Source: Bemisia tabaci (Eukaryota; Arthropoda; Insecta; Hemiptera; Aleyrodidae). From it: 64,000 nucleotides of DNA. Under the pieces are notes generated by a model, which saw only the letters and a list, made by a program, of their open reading frames with translations, was not told where the DNA came from and ran no database searches. Location of the stretch: positions 63,773,345-63,837,344 of the forward strand of contig NC_092794.1 in the NCBI RefSeq assembly GCF_918797505.1, written 5' to 3'. The first letter of the stretch is position 1. Each line of letters opens with the position of its first letter. Positions 1 to 12,440 of the stretch are shown one piece after another. A program made the position numbers and the translations under genes.

Positions 1-78
1 AGTTTTTCATGGAATGAAAGGAAGGGGAGAGAAATAAAGACATGTAATTCTTGCAGTTGTTGAAAGTACGTTGAAGCA

Positions 79-140
79 GGAATCAAACTTATGACCTCCA
101 TAACAGTAGCTCAGCGCTCTAGCCACAAAGCCATCAACCG
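79..140 (-). repeat. tRNA-like segment, possible SINE head
   Basis: Read on the minus strand, 133-123 gives TGGCTTTGTGG, one mismatch from the polymerase III A-box consensus TRGYNNANNNG. 89-79 gives AGTTTGATTCC, two mismatches from the B-box GGTTCGANTCC, and the spacing is tRNA-like. Bases between them resemble a tRNA anticodon arm. The arms do not pair well enough for a functional tRNA, so a degenerate tRNA gene or the 5' head of a tRNA-derived SINE is more likely. No tail or target duplication was established. Confidence 0.35.
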
Positions 141-365
141 ATTATGTGGTACAGAACCAGTATCAAGACATTAACATGGAATGACTTATCACATGCTGGT
201 CTCCGTCTGAGATGTGGGATTTTAAAGTGGTTTCCCGAAGCCTTATTGGCAATAATGTTTGAGCTTTGAAACTTAAATTTTACACAAGTTTTCATGTGGA
301 ATCAAAATCATTAAATTCAAAGTCACTGTAACCTCTCCCTGCAATTTGCGAAAATGAAGCACCTC

Positions 366-796
366 TTAAAGTGATTTGAAGGGACGCCATTTTTTGTGTC
401 ATAGCGACGTGTGATCTATCGCATTGATTTGTTCTATAATTTCAGCTCCTTGTCATTTTTTCGAATTTTGAGATCGCACCTCTAGTGTCATGAGACTGAA
501 GAATTCATGTACCAAATTTGACAAAGAAATTCAACGTAATGAAGGCGTGGTATTTTCAGAGGAAAAATATCGCGTTCGAGTGCAGTTTCAAATACGACAT
601 TTTTCCTCTAAAAAAACCACGCCTTAATTCCGTTGAATTTTTTTGTCAAAGGTACATGAATTCTTTAGTCTCATGATAACAGAAGTGCAATCTCAAAATT
701 CGAAGAAAATGACAAGTAGCTTAAATTATGGAACGAATTGATGCGATATATCGCACGTCGCTGGCACAAAAAATGGTGTCCGTCGAATCACCTTAA
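366..796. repeat. TTAA-bounded palindromic element, copy A
   Basis: TTAA at 366-369 and 793-796 brackets a 423-bp segment that is an inverted repeat over nearly its whole length. The left end begins AGTGATTTGA and the reverse complement of the right end begins GGTGATTCGA. The arms meet near 580-600, and the right arm carries the palindromic core GCGATATATCGC (left-arm counterpart decayed). No open reading frame fits, so it looks like a non-autonomous DNA transposon using a TTAA target. Its inner sequence differs from copies B and C (13326-13775, 17329-17778), so it is a related subfamily. Confidence 0.7.
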
Positions 797-927
797 GTAC
801 CTACGTAGACTGGAGCTTGAATTCTTCTTCAGTTGAATACTAATATTTATCAAGGTAATTAGGCCTTAAACTAATACTTTGTTTACAACTCCATTAATGG
901 CTGCACTGCAATTATTGAAATTTTGTA

Positions 928-1161
928 TTTGTCGACTGGACTAGACAAGACTAAAGTGCAACCTAGTGATTGGTTGGCTTTGTTCTTTCTTGGTCCTGTG
1001 CTTTTTTTGTCTTGTCTTCTTCAGATTGAATAATTGACTGGTTGTCGATTACCGAAGAGGGTTATCTTGTCAATTATCAGGTCTGATAAAGAGAGAAGTG
1101 GCCAAGATACGACAAAGCTGACCAATCACGTAATTTTACTTCACCTTCTCCAATCGACAAA
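928..1161. repeat. Imperfect inverted repeat, MITE-like
   Basis: The outer arms read TTTGTCGACTGGA on the left and, on the other strand from the right end, TTTGTCGATTGGA. Further in, TGATTGGTTGGCTTTGT pairs with ACAAAGCTGACCAATCA. Pairing continues to a centre near 1050. No coding potential is seen. The arms have diverged, so it is probably an old insertion; family and target duplication are unknown. Confidence 0.55.
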
Positions 1162-3009
1162 CACAATTTAGCTATTAACTCACTGAAGACAATATGCATA
1201 ATAATAAATGAAAAATAGAAAAAAACTCTATGCTAGCAAAGGTGAGGCTGGTGAAAAGCAAAGATGTGACAAAACCGTGTTAACTTCAACATTTCAATCT
1301 TTTTTATTTTCAATTTCTATTCAAGGACCCATTTTTACAACAGATTCAATTGTAAAAACCAAGTGGCACTGATGATACTTTCAATGTGCATGGATCGATA
1401 ATAAAACTTCATGACTTATTTGCATCTACAATGACCGATGCATACAAAATTAGGAATAGAGCTTCACAAAAATTACAGCAACTTAATTTTAAGATCTGAT
1501 GAAGAATTAGCTAGCACAAATGATAAAGAATACACAAAAAAATTATTCGGTGGAGTCATTGATGCAAAATATTAAATAAATCATCAAGGCATACCGGGCA
1601 GGGTTCAGCAAAGTTCTCACAGCAGCCTGCTTAAATCTCCATGTTATTTGCTTTACAAAGTGGGACTGAGATTGTTGGCGATCAAATAACTCTCCCTGAA
1701 TATCTCGCCATGTTCCAGGCAAAGATCAAATAAGAACTAATAAAAACAATGTGAAGAAAATTCTACACCGGTTGATGAATGACAAGAGTACTATCATTTG
1801 TTCATAAGTGGTTCACCTGTTATATTACATTCAAAACTGATGCCATCATGAACCTCAACTTCACTTAATTAATACTAAAATCTTGACTCATGGAAAATAG
1901 CTGCAACTATTCATTTATCAGGAGCCTTCAATGTGCAGAAAAGTGGACAAACGCCATTGACATCTGCATCACATGAAATGCACCACCTGATCAACTTAAT
2001 CTAACGGTCTTTGGCTTCATTCAGATGTGATGAGAAAATACAATAGTCTAATTTCTAACTGAGTGATAGTTAGGAGCTAACATTACTTAGACTATGTTTA
2101 CTGTTAAACATGATTGAGAAGTTCTGAGTGAATTATTTTTAAATAAACATTTCATGTCATTCTTGGTTTGGCGAATAAATTTGTTATTTAATTACATAAG
2201 TATCGAAAAACTTGGTTGCAAATGACAAGGAAAACTATGTCAACTATGCAGAAAAAAGGATACAAAAAACTTCGTAAAACATAAGATAGAGAAAAAGGAT
2301 GTACAAAGAATGACAAAATAGTGATAAATTGGTACAGGATTCCTGCTTTAAGAGAGCTAAACATGAATTTGAATCTGTCATTTCTGGTAAACAATTTTGG
2401 AGAATGAGAACCTAGCAACCAATATTTCTTACGTTAGAATAGATTTTAGTACCATTCTCAGCTTTTTTCTCAATATAACAAAATCTTGAACGTAATTTTG
2501 ACTCTTCAAACCTTATATCTCAACAACCCTCTAATCATAATTTCTGAAGGCCTGATCAGGTGTGTTTTAGTTATTCTTTACTTTTGGAACCAAACAATGA
2601 ATGCCAAAAAGGAGATCAGGTTATTTAATCCAACTCAAGCTATCTTCGATGTTAGTTCAAATAAACCTAATCTCTCTTTTACACCAAGCCTCAACAAGCA
2701 ATGTTCCACTGTTAAGGATAGGGTCTCTTCTTTCAATGAACGTAAACCTAGAGGAACCATCAAAACCAACATATTACACCTTCCTTTATCGGAAACATTT
2801 TGGCAAATTGACAAGATCGTACACAATCACAAAGTCTGTTAACACCAATTCAAGAATTGATGCCGCATAGGTATTTTATCACAAAACAAAATAATGATAG
2901 ATTATACAAAGCACCTTTGCTTGATCTACTTTTACATACTTTTAATGACGAGAAAATGGGGTAAAATTAATCACACACAATAGAAGTTACCGGGTACAGA
3001 CTTGGCAAA

Positions 3010-3058
3010 CTGCAGTCCATGGACTGAAAAATTATGAATTTTATACGATGGACTGCAG
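3010..3058. repeat. Short hairpin with GCAGTCCAT arms
   Basis: CTGCAGTCCAT at 3010-3020 is exactly complementary to ATGGACTGCAG at 3048-3058, leaving a 27-bp AT-rich loop. A related ACAGTCCATGATG string occurs at 45597-45608, so the hairpin may belong to a dispersed repeat. No function can be assigned. Confidence 0.45.
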
Positions 3059-5658
3059 CTGACGTAGCATCTGTTAAAATCCACCCCTAGGCAATGTTTT
3101 GACTACGATCGAAAGTTAGTTAAGGAGAGAAAATTATGTCTGAATTTCGTTAAATCAAATAAAGTCACAGGAGAAAGGAAAAACTAGATTAATAAACTAA
3201 TACTTAAACTTCACAAGATCATCCTTCCGCTAAAGCCTGAGCATCAAGTGAAGCTGAGGGCACTCTTAAAAATAAAGTATTTTCCATTAGTTTGCTGATG
3301 GATATCAAGGAGAGTTCCTTTGAATCTGTTATCAAAACGTAAGTTACTGTCTCTCATCACTTAAGTAAAATTCACACTGTAATCACACTTCAAAATACGT
3401 GATGTGAGCAAGCCTAGAAAACAGTTTGAGAGAAATGAACAGATTCACTGTTATTTTGACATCCGCAGAGAAGTTACAAAGACTAGGTCACTATGTTCAA
3501 GGTTAGTACTAATTCTAACATGAGAGAAGCTCGCTAAATTTGACAGAGAAAACTAATACCAATGGTTATTGTCAACAAATATCCCAGATAGATGTAGTTC
3601 ATCGAAATGAACAGGTTGGGGGGTAAATTTATGCAAAAAAAGATGTAGAGCATAGATGACAGATTTCTGTCACTTCACAGAGAGCCGAATGTCATGATGC
3701 TGATTTGCTATGCATGATGCGATTTACATTATACGAATAAGTAGTTTGAAACAGGACAGAGAGAGAGAGTGCTACAGTAGATAAGTAAATAAAATACTGT
3801 TGAGACAATGATTCCAAGAGAGACATAGGCTTTTATCCAGTTTAGGTTAAGCAATGAGAGCGGATAGTGAAACTGAAGACAGAGGTAAAAGTGAAAATTA
3901 AAATTTGTTATAAGCTAAATCCCAAGAGAGAGAGGAGAGCTGAGTTAACAGCTGTTTGAACAGAAAAAAGCTACTAAAACGCAGAGCTGCCATAATCACT
4001 ATGACATTCGTGGGAAACTTTGTTTCTCTGTGCTACCAAAATGAAAGTAGAGAGTAGGTGCAGCAAAAAGTTCAAGAAAAAGATTACATCGAGCAGCGTC
4101 AAGGTTGTGCCGTTGATAATAATGCAAAAGTCAGTGTTCTAATGATGAACTCCATGTTAGTAAACAAAAAAAAAAATTAAATATTATTACTTATGAAATT
4201 TCTTTCTTGCAAAGAGAAACTGTTTTCACGGCAAAATAATGAAGGTACTGGGAGAGAGACATGAAAATAGCACGAATAAAACTTCTCCTTATTAAAATTA
4301 ATCCTCAGCAGTTAATGGATTCAAGGTTTCAAGACTTCACTTTCTCTTAAAATTAAGATTACAATGATGAAGATATCTTTCCCAAAATGAAAGCTTTTGT
4401 TACAGTTGCTCCATGAAAGCACTTTGTCATACACATCAGCTTAGTAAGTTATGAAATTTTTTTAAAACTATTATCTATAAAATCACTTGCAGTTGACAGG
4501 TATTTGTCTTTTTTAAGATTTAGAGAACGATTTAAAAAACTGGAGAAAGGTCATACTCAAACTTTCAAAACAGCGCAGCCCAGTTCACTTGTTCATGTTT
4601 CAAAAATTCTAATGATTAGTGTTCTTCCTTTGTAATGGGATACTACATACAAGCGAACAGAACTAAAAATTCCAAAAATTTGAGTAATCTTACTTCAGAA
4701 TTACTTAGCAGTAGGCTAATTATTAATAAACTAGATTTAAAATAGTATACAAAATGAAACTAAAACGAAAACTTAGATCGGTTAAATTATCTAGAAAAGA
4801 AAAGTGTAATGTAGTAGTTGAATCAACCAACACATGGAGATGGAAGATAACTCGTACAATTTCAGCAACATTTGAAAAATGCGATGCTGTTCTTGAAAAT
4901 CATCAACAAATTTTTTTTACATATTTACACAATTATTTTGATACACTGATGAAACCAAAATTATATATTTTGCAGTGCACTGGAAGAGCAAGAAACTTCT
5001 TGCATCTGAAATGGGTCAATCGCTAACTATCTCATGATGAAATGGCCCTAGAAATTTTAAATTAATGTGCCGATGCTACAAAAAGTGTTTGTCATTCACC
5101 CATTTCAGCTAAAAAGAAGGGTCATAAGACTTGGAAAAAAAAGATGCAGCTTCTCTGCCAGTTCTGCTGGGCTGAAAATTCGAAGTAACTTTTCCAATCT
5201 ACAAAATTGTGCTGGTATAACGCTTGCTTTAAATTCAGTAACAGATGAACGAGGGTTTATGAACAGCAAGCAAATTAAAATGGATCCTCAAGAGTGGCTG
5301 GATTCAATAGGACGCGGCTATCAAGTTTATCAAAAAAATCTTTTAGATGAGTTTTCCTAAAGCTAGGTTCCCAAAAAACACCTGAAGGATTTTTTCAAGA
5401 AAGTGAATTGAGTTCCACTAAATCAAACTTCACTTGCAAAATCGAATTATCTTCAAATATCTGACTTTAAGTGAAATTTTATAGCATAGCAGGGGAAAAA
5501 TAGCATGATGCAGTTTTATTGCAATACTGGAAAAATACTGCTGAGTATACTAAAAACACATTTAAGTCCCAAAGAATTCTTTTTTGAGAGGAATTTGGCT
5601 CTTATTCCTTGAAGTTACTGTTTTGAGAATAAAAAGAATGGTTATCAAAGGGGTATCA

Positions 5659-5801
5659 ATTGGACTGCATTTTGCAATTTGGAACTATAAATTCTGGCCC
5701 AGTTTAAAAACAACGTAAGTACCATTAGTTTCCCTATGCACATAAGTGTTTTTTCAGATGAGCCAGAATTTATAGTTCCAAATTGCAAAATGCAGTCCAA
5801 T
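5659..5801. repeat. Perfect 40-bp inverted repeat
   Basis: The 40 bases at 5659-5698 are the exact reverse complement of 5762-5801, separated by a 63-bp unrelated spacer. Perfect arms in otherwise decayed non-genic DNA suggest a recent origin or gene conversion between arms. It has no TTAA boundary and does not match the other families in the window. Confidence 0.75.
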
Positions 5802-6823
5802 TCATATGCCTGACACTTGAGAGACTCATTTAGGCTTTCCAGTTAAAAGTGGTTTCTTCAAGCAATCTAATGTAATGAAAATCACACAGTGCCTGGTCTG
5901 TAGAACTTACAAAATTACGAAAATAAAGGAATTAAAACTAAAAGATTAAAATGACTGGTGGTACTTTAAAAGAAGATTCTGCCGACTGAGGGTAAGAGAA
6001 ACAAAATAAATACATAAATATAAAAAAAAAGGATTTCAAGACTTGCTTCCTTCACTAACATGGAGGCATTTAGTTAGAGAAAGATAACCTTCTCTTATTT
6101 TTTACTGATGTTGCCTTCAAGCAAACCAGTGCCTGGAACTTAGTCCCGCAGTTCAAGTTAATGCTTTGGAGCTTGATTAAGATCCAAAGAAAATAAAAAG
6201 GAAATGAGGAAGACTAGCCGAATCAAGTTGAAACTTGAACAATTTGATGATGAAACTAAAAAAAAGTAAACTCAACTTTAATGTGGCATTGCACATTTCT
6301 TAACCTAATTTACTTTGAGAGATGAAAAAAACGTCAGTAAACAAAATTCATGTGCACAAAATTTTAAGTGATCTATCTTTGTACTCAGAATAATTTTTCA
6401 AAATTTCTTAAGAAAAAATGAATTTAGGTTTATTCTTTTATGAAAAAAAAAAGAGGAAAAAAATGTAAACATAAAATAAGAACAACCATAATTCAGAGAC
6501 ACATTTCCCTAGTTTCATCATCAAAATGCAACTTTTGGAAATTGAAGCTAGACTGTTATGATAATGAATTTTCATGCCCATAAAATTCGGGAATCTCCTC
6601 GTCTTGATCATAACAAAATCTAGGGCACAACAATTTCGATTTAAAACTGAAGGTGTAAAAAAGGGAGAAAATCCCAAAAATAAAATTAAAATAAATTAAA
6701 TATTTTTTAACCTAATAGATGGATGATTCAGTTGGTGGAGTATGAAATTAGATTAAGAACAGCAATTGATCTGAGTCAATTGAACTAGTAAGATATAAAC
6801 TAGATAAAGGCATTCGATGCCCT

Positions 6824-9800
6824 CTAGGCTACTTTCTCGCAGATAGCATTCGTGAATTCCGAACACTTGGCCTTGCCACCGAGGTCACCGGTACGGAACT
6901 TGCCCTCTTTAATGACTTCGAAGCATGCCTTCTCGATTTTATCTCCATAAGATCCCAGTTCTAGATACCGCAGCATCATAACGGCTGAGAGTAAAAGGGC
7001 AGTTGGATTGGCAGCATCTTTACCTGCAATATCTGGCGCTGTCCCGTGGACCTGGCAAAAACAATGAAGAAACAGCTCAGATCACAATTTGCATTGATTA
7101 ATGAAAATACATCATACGTCATCAAGTTAGAGCAATAATCACTATTGTAATGCTTCTAAAATGAGTGAAAGCTATGCTAGAAAAACCGCTGTTTATTTTT
7201 TGGCAATTTTAAGGTTTCTATGTCAATGCATTTGCACAAAATCATTCTCTATGTGTGTGGAAAAAATAATGTAAATTTATAATTTTAATTATTTATTTTG
7301 TTTTTTTATTATTTTTTGGAGGGAGTTTAATTTTCAAGAAAATTTTTAAAATACCGTATTCCATCCAAAATCTGGATAATGGTCGCAGTTATGATTGATA
7401 GCAGTCTGAATTGGCCATGCAAGACACAAGATGGTGATAGTACAGAAAAAAAAGAAGTCGTAGGAAACTTTTTCTAATTTTTTTCAAGAAGTTTGTTTTA
7501 AATGAATTCATAGTTTATATGCAAGGGTGAGAGATTTTCTTCATTCTTATTATTTTTTGAAAATAGAGTTAATTTTGAGATTCATACATTTATTCTTTAT
7601 TCCTAAATTTTTTTACTTAGACTTTCATGTTTGTCTTCTCATCAGATTACGTTTCCTGCTAAAATCTTTGAAATCCATTATGTCTGACATGTCCTTCACT
7701 GCCTTATCATTCCACAACAGGGAAAAATAAAAGAATGTATTCCTTTAGGCCTTGATAGACGATCGCATTCTGTACTGATTTCAATCAAAATAGAGCCATT
7801 GATAACTGTTGGTCACCGTGCAGCATTCTTCTTTGGGTGGACGGGGCCACTCAATTTTGATCAAACTGGAGTACCACCATTTATTATCTCTTACCGCAAG
7901 GAACATCCCTGCCAAGTTTTCATTTGAAAACAATGCTAGGTAACGATTTCAGGACTGATGAATCCCTACATATGGATAGGCATTGCCTTTAGAATTTTAC
8001 TGTCTATTAAAGCCTTACAGCTTCAAACTGAATCTGTCCAGAATTTATTCAAGTTGAAAGGTGGTAAACCAGTTTTCTTCCCCAACCCAAAAATTAGGGA
8101 TTTCAGAGTTTGACCCTTTTAGCATAAGTAGTGCGATGCAAATAAGATCTGATCGCAGACATTATCTTGTTTCAAAAGTACCTGACAAAATCCAGAATTA
8201 ATATTTTCTGCAATGTATTTTCCTTACATTGCTGAAATATAAAAAGTATGCAACTGCATGAACAATCTAAATTTTCCTCTTGTTATCTTTTGAAATTCGC
8301 TAATCCAAGAGAATTCCATTTGACACTAGGGTTTCCCTCCCTAGGGTAATTCTCTACTTGATAACTTGATTCATGACTCCATCATGGGTTAAACAAACTC
8401 CCAAGTACTAATAATCCACACACCAACCCAAACTTTACTTGTAGACAATACAAAGAACAATACATAGAGTTAAAAGAATACTCACAGATTCAAATAGAGC
8501 ACCATTGATTCCAATGTTTCCACTGGGTGTAAGACCAAGACCTCCGACTAAACCAGCACACATATCAGAAAGAATATCTCCGTACAAATTAGGCATAACT
8601 AAAACATCGAACCGCGAAGGGTCTTGTACCATGTTCAAACATACAGTATCTAAGTATTTCTCTTCAAACTTAACTTCTGGATACTTTTCGGCTGCTTCTC
8701 GACAGCATCGCAAGAAAAGACCGTCTGACATTCTCCTGTGTAATAAAATCAAACATTTTCTAATTAAAAATCAAGTAAAGCCATGATTTTCAAGAAAATT
8801 TTTCGAAAAATGGATAATAGGTATCTAAGTGTTGCAAACATTAATTCACTGAACTTGATACGCTTTGGATCAAAGGGTGAATTTTAGAATTTCTCTCATT
8901 ACATTCTCAGACATGACTGCGCTTCATTATTCTTGAGAACATTCCTGAAAAATTTCTCAAGCTAAGGCTCAAAGTAAATTAAAAGCCCTATAAATGCTAA
9001 GTAGGTTTTCAATGAGTGACTTTCCAGATTTCTAAACATGGTTATACTTCTGTTTTTAAGTGCTGTAAAACAGTGTTGCAATTCTTTTAATAGAAAGTGT
9101 TAAAAAACGCATGACTTCGGCAATGTGTTTTCACTAATTTTAATACATACATTCTGTGAATATATCAAAGTCTACAGTCAAAAAACGCTTTACTCAAATT
9201 GTGACATTGTAAGTCCCCATTTTTTCTTTTTTTTTTTTTAACGGAAAATTAAAAAATAGTTTCTATTTAAATTTTTTGGGAATTTTCATCAATCATTCTG
9301 AAAAAAATCACACAGAATTGCAAGGAAACATTTTGACAAGTTTTCCTAAGGGAAAATAAATTATAATTAGAGATTTTTAAACGTTGCAACTGAAGTACAC
9401 ATTTAGCCACCAGGATTTGATGAACTAAGATAGATCATAACAGAGACCGATTGGACGGACAGCTTACATGATATTAGCCTTGTGAACGGCAGTGACCTTC
9501 TCTCTTCCTTCTTTCTTTGCAAACTCGAAAGCAAACTCTGCGACCCGTTTGGATGCGTCCTCGGTGATCAATTTGATTGACTGGACCACACCATCAACGA
9601 TCTCATGTTCAATACCTGAGTATTCACCTTCAGTGTTCTCTCGAACGGTAACAACATCAACGTCTGTGTAAAGAGTGGGATAACCTTCTAAGGAACGGCA
9701 TGGTCGAACATTGGCATACAAGTTGAATTCTCTGAAAGTCAAAAAGTGGGATCATGTCAGCTTATTCATCCTCTTGGTGAGTTGTCTTTTTAAATTCTTT

Positions 9801-12440
9801 GCAATCAAATATTTGGCAAAGTAATTGAATTGCAACACAATGACTAGCAAATGGATCACTAAATAGAGTAAGAATTAAGAAACTACAAGGCATTTCATCA
9901 CTACAATATCTTGATAAATAATGATATCACGATAGAAATTGCAGAGAGTGACGAAAGCAAAAAATGAAGTGTTCTGTTTAAATTAGAAATTGTAAATTCA
10001 AATTCCCTTCTCATGACAAAAGCAAAAATAAACTTGCAGCAAACCAAATGAACTGTTGAAAATAGCCATTCTAGTACAAAAAATCATGTAAGGTAGGTTT
10101 GACAAAACTTCATTCCGCTCTGAAACACAGTGCTTCTAAACTTATTGGAAAATTGGCATTTTACAGAACCACTGTTCACCAGGTCATAAATTACACTGAA
10201 ATAATTGTAAGTAGAGTGCAATTTCTTTCATGTTAATTCTTGTGAGGAAGCGCAGAGGTCAATTTCAAAAACGATGTCTTTTTTCTTCTGCGTTTGAAAG
10301 GTAATCACTTTAGGAGTCTAGCAGTGACAAACTGAAGCAGCTGAAGGCGGAGAAACCATGAATCTGGCCCTGAAAATGGGCATGTTTGAAAGTTAGTGAA
10401 GAAAGTTACTTACTTCCTGAGCGCCAAATTGAGAGATCGATGCCCTTTTCCAACAGGTGTCATGAGAGGTCCTTTTAGACCTACCTTGTTCTTATTCATT
10501 GAGTCAATGGCAGATTGTGGAATTCCAAATTTGCCATCCGGTCCTCTTACTGGTGTCACATCAACTGATTCCCATTCAATTGGAACCTTTAATTGATAAC
10601 GAAAACATTAAAGAATGTAACAACTTGCTGATGTCTTTTTTATTAATGCAATGCTTCATTAAACAGGAGGGAATACTTCTAATTTGAATCTAAAATAATT
10701 TTTGAAGGTTTCATGATTGATACATTATTCACACAAGGGGCTTGCAGAATTCATTTTGTAGGGTGGAATCCGAAATCCACAGCAGTCGAATCAAGCTACT
10801 GCGCAGCATAGTTGATATCAAGAAAGGTGGAGTTTTAGGAAATAACACATTCAGGAGCCTATTCTTTCACTAGATTAGATGTATTAATTTTTTTTTTTAT
10901 TTAAGGCACAAATTTGAAATCCTCCTCTCTATGGTAAGTCTCAATGGTATACACTTTACGTTTATACCGATGGTAGGATTTAGAGTTGTTGAGAACTACA
11001 TGCCAAATAGGACTTGCATCACTGATGATTTCATTGAAGGGAATATGAATAAAATTCTTTTACTTACATGAGCAGCTTCAAAAATTTTCTGCACAGCCGC
11101 GGAAATTTCTGGTCCGATTCCATCTCCAGGAATGAGAGTTGCTTTTCTTACTTCTGTACTGTATCTTCGGCAAAGGGGTAAACTGAGGTTCTGAAATTAA
11201 AGGGGTCAGGACCAATACTCAGTATTCGAAAGACAACAAGAAAAATCATCAAGCACTTCATTGATATATAAATACAGGAGAATGATGATCACTGATAATT
11301 TTCAAGGACTCTTTTAAAAACATGGGAATCAACCGGCACCTTGGACACATGAGAAATTGGGTACTTTGATAGAAATTGCACTTGTTTCGCTTAAAAGAGG
11401 CAAAATATGAGAGGCCATCCCTTCAATTGACTATCCACAATGAAAATCTCTTCATCATGTTTCTGTGCTATTGTGAATTCATTACACGTATTTACCGAAT
11501 TTCTACTTTGATAAGTCCTTGTCTAATGTTCTTTCTTCCTATTGACAAATCGTGTGATTTGCCACTTGATTTTGCTTCCTCCAAAAATGTTGCATTTTAT
11601 TGCCAAGAGGCTATGAGCCAAGCAGAGGCAAAGAAAAATTAGAGGTGCACAACCGCAATGACTAGAGCATTGCGTTAACCGGTTTTGTGTCACCAATTTC
11701 ATGGCAACTCATGCTATCAGGTGCTTCCTACAGAAATATACTAAGTAAAGACTTCTGCTAGTCTCAAGTTGTAAGAAATTCCAAATGGTTAGGGATTGAT
11801 CTAGTAGAGACAAAGGTGAATCTCAGTTAACCCTATAGAAATCAGTTATAATTTTCAACAATCACAAAAATTTGATTAAGTGGTGAACGGCATGGTCAAT
11901 TTCAGCCATCAAACTGGCTCGCCTTCTCAAAAACTCGGAATAGTCTTTCCTACTCTATGGGAAGCGAAATTGAATGTGCTTAAAGATTGTCGCAATAGTA
12001 ACCCATAATTTGCTGAGCGTGCAGCTCAAGCAGAAGACGCTTCTTCTTTTTAGGAAGGTAATCACGTAAAATAGTATGTAACCAGTTCGCTGGAGGGGCT
12101 GCTATCAAGAGCAGTGCTACGCTTATCGAAGTTGGAAGACCGCAGCCGGAATGAAAAATTTTGAATCCTGGTACAGTGTTATTCAACCAGAAACGTTCAA
12201 AACATGAACTAAGATGAAAATTGTGGCAACAGCAGCCGATTAAACAGTATAAGCAAGAATTAATCCCGATAAACTGTAAGATTAAGCCTGATGAAAGAGG
12301 TTAAGGTCAACTTAGAAAACTTGCATTTATCAACTCAGGAGTCGGCTTTTGAGGGAAGCTACGGGATTAAACGATGAGTGCTAATTAAAACTGAGTAATA
12401 AGCGGTAACTTACGATTTTTCTGAGTAGATGATTAGCCAT
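6824..12440 (-). CDS. IDH3A: Isocitrate dehydrogenase [NAD] subunit alpha, mitochondrial
   Basis: Catalytic subunit of the mitochondrial NAD-dependent isocitrate dehydrogenase, which turns isocitrate into 2-oxoglutarate, CO2 and NADH in the TCA cycle. Minus-strand exons are 12440-12414, 11190-11068, 10586-10414, 9731-9468, 8735-8486 and 7051-6824. All have GT-AG introns and the phases join to 354 codons plus TAG; the human protein is about 366 aa. Residues 1 to about 30 are basic and hydroxylated, as in a mitochondrial targeting peptide. [10 protein letters not shown] follows, then [13 protein letters not shown] (138-150, catalytic Tyr145), Lys192 in [16 protein letters not shown] (245-253, metal-binding aspartates) and [11 protein letters not shown] near the C terminus, which contacts the nucleotide. 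The start is in a 27-nt exon encoding nine residues. It is divergent from the THAP gene at 15044. Family identity is nearly certain; only the tiny first exon is less sure. Confidence 0.95.
9319..9411. repeat. Fragment of dispersed repeat in IDH3A intron
   Basis: The segment contains GCAAGGAAACATTTT and GAGATTTTTAAACGTTGCAA. The same order of motifs recurs at 63066-63159, and a shorter version (TTTTTAAACACCGCAATCGA) lies inside the element at 18496-18888. It is probably a decayed copy of that family lying in the intron between the exons at 8486-8735 and 9468-9731. Confidence 0.45.

Larger units (their letters stand above)
1..6823. other. Non-genic stretch left of IDH3A
   Basis: No coding region is recognised here. 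The open frames (for example 4754-5026 and 5067-5360) are short, lack familiar domains and do not join by convincing splice sites. The stretch holds a tRNA-like segment (79-140), a TTAA-bounded palindrome (366-796), a 234-bp inverted repeat (928-1161), a short hairpin (3010-3058) and a 40-bp perfect inverted repeat (5659-5801). The part nearest 6824 should be the 3' UTR of the minus-strand IDH3A gene; TTTATT at 6429-6434 reads AATAAA on the minus strand and is a possible polyadenylation signal. Confidence 0.6.

Noticed and set aside
2486..2870. Overlapping plus-strand and minus-strand frames of 60-118 codons
   Set aside because: Several frames overlap on both strands and none has a family resemblance or splice context.
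4754..5360. Two successive open frames of 90 and 97 codons
   Set aside because: They are in different frames, lack recognisable domains and have no convincing splice junction between them; chance frames are expected in AT-rich DNA.
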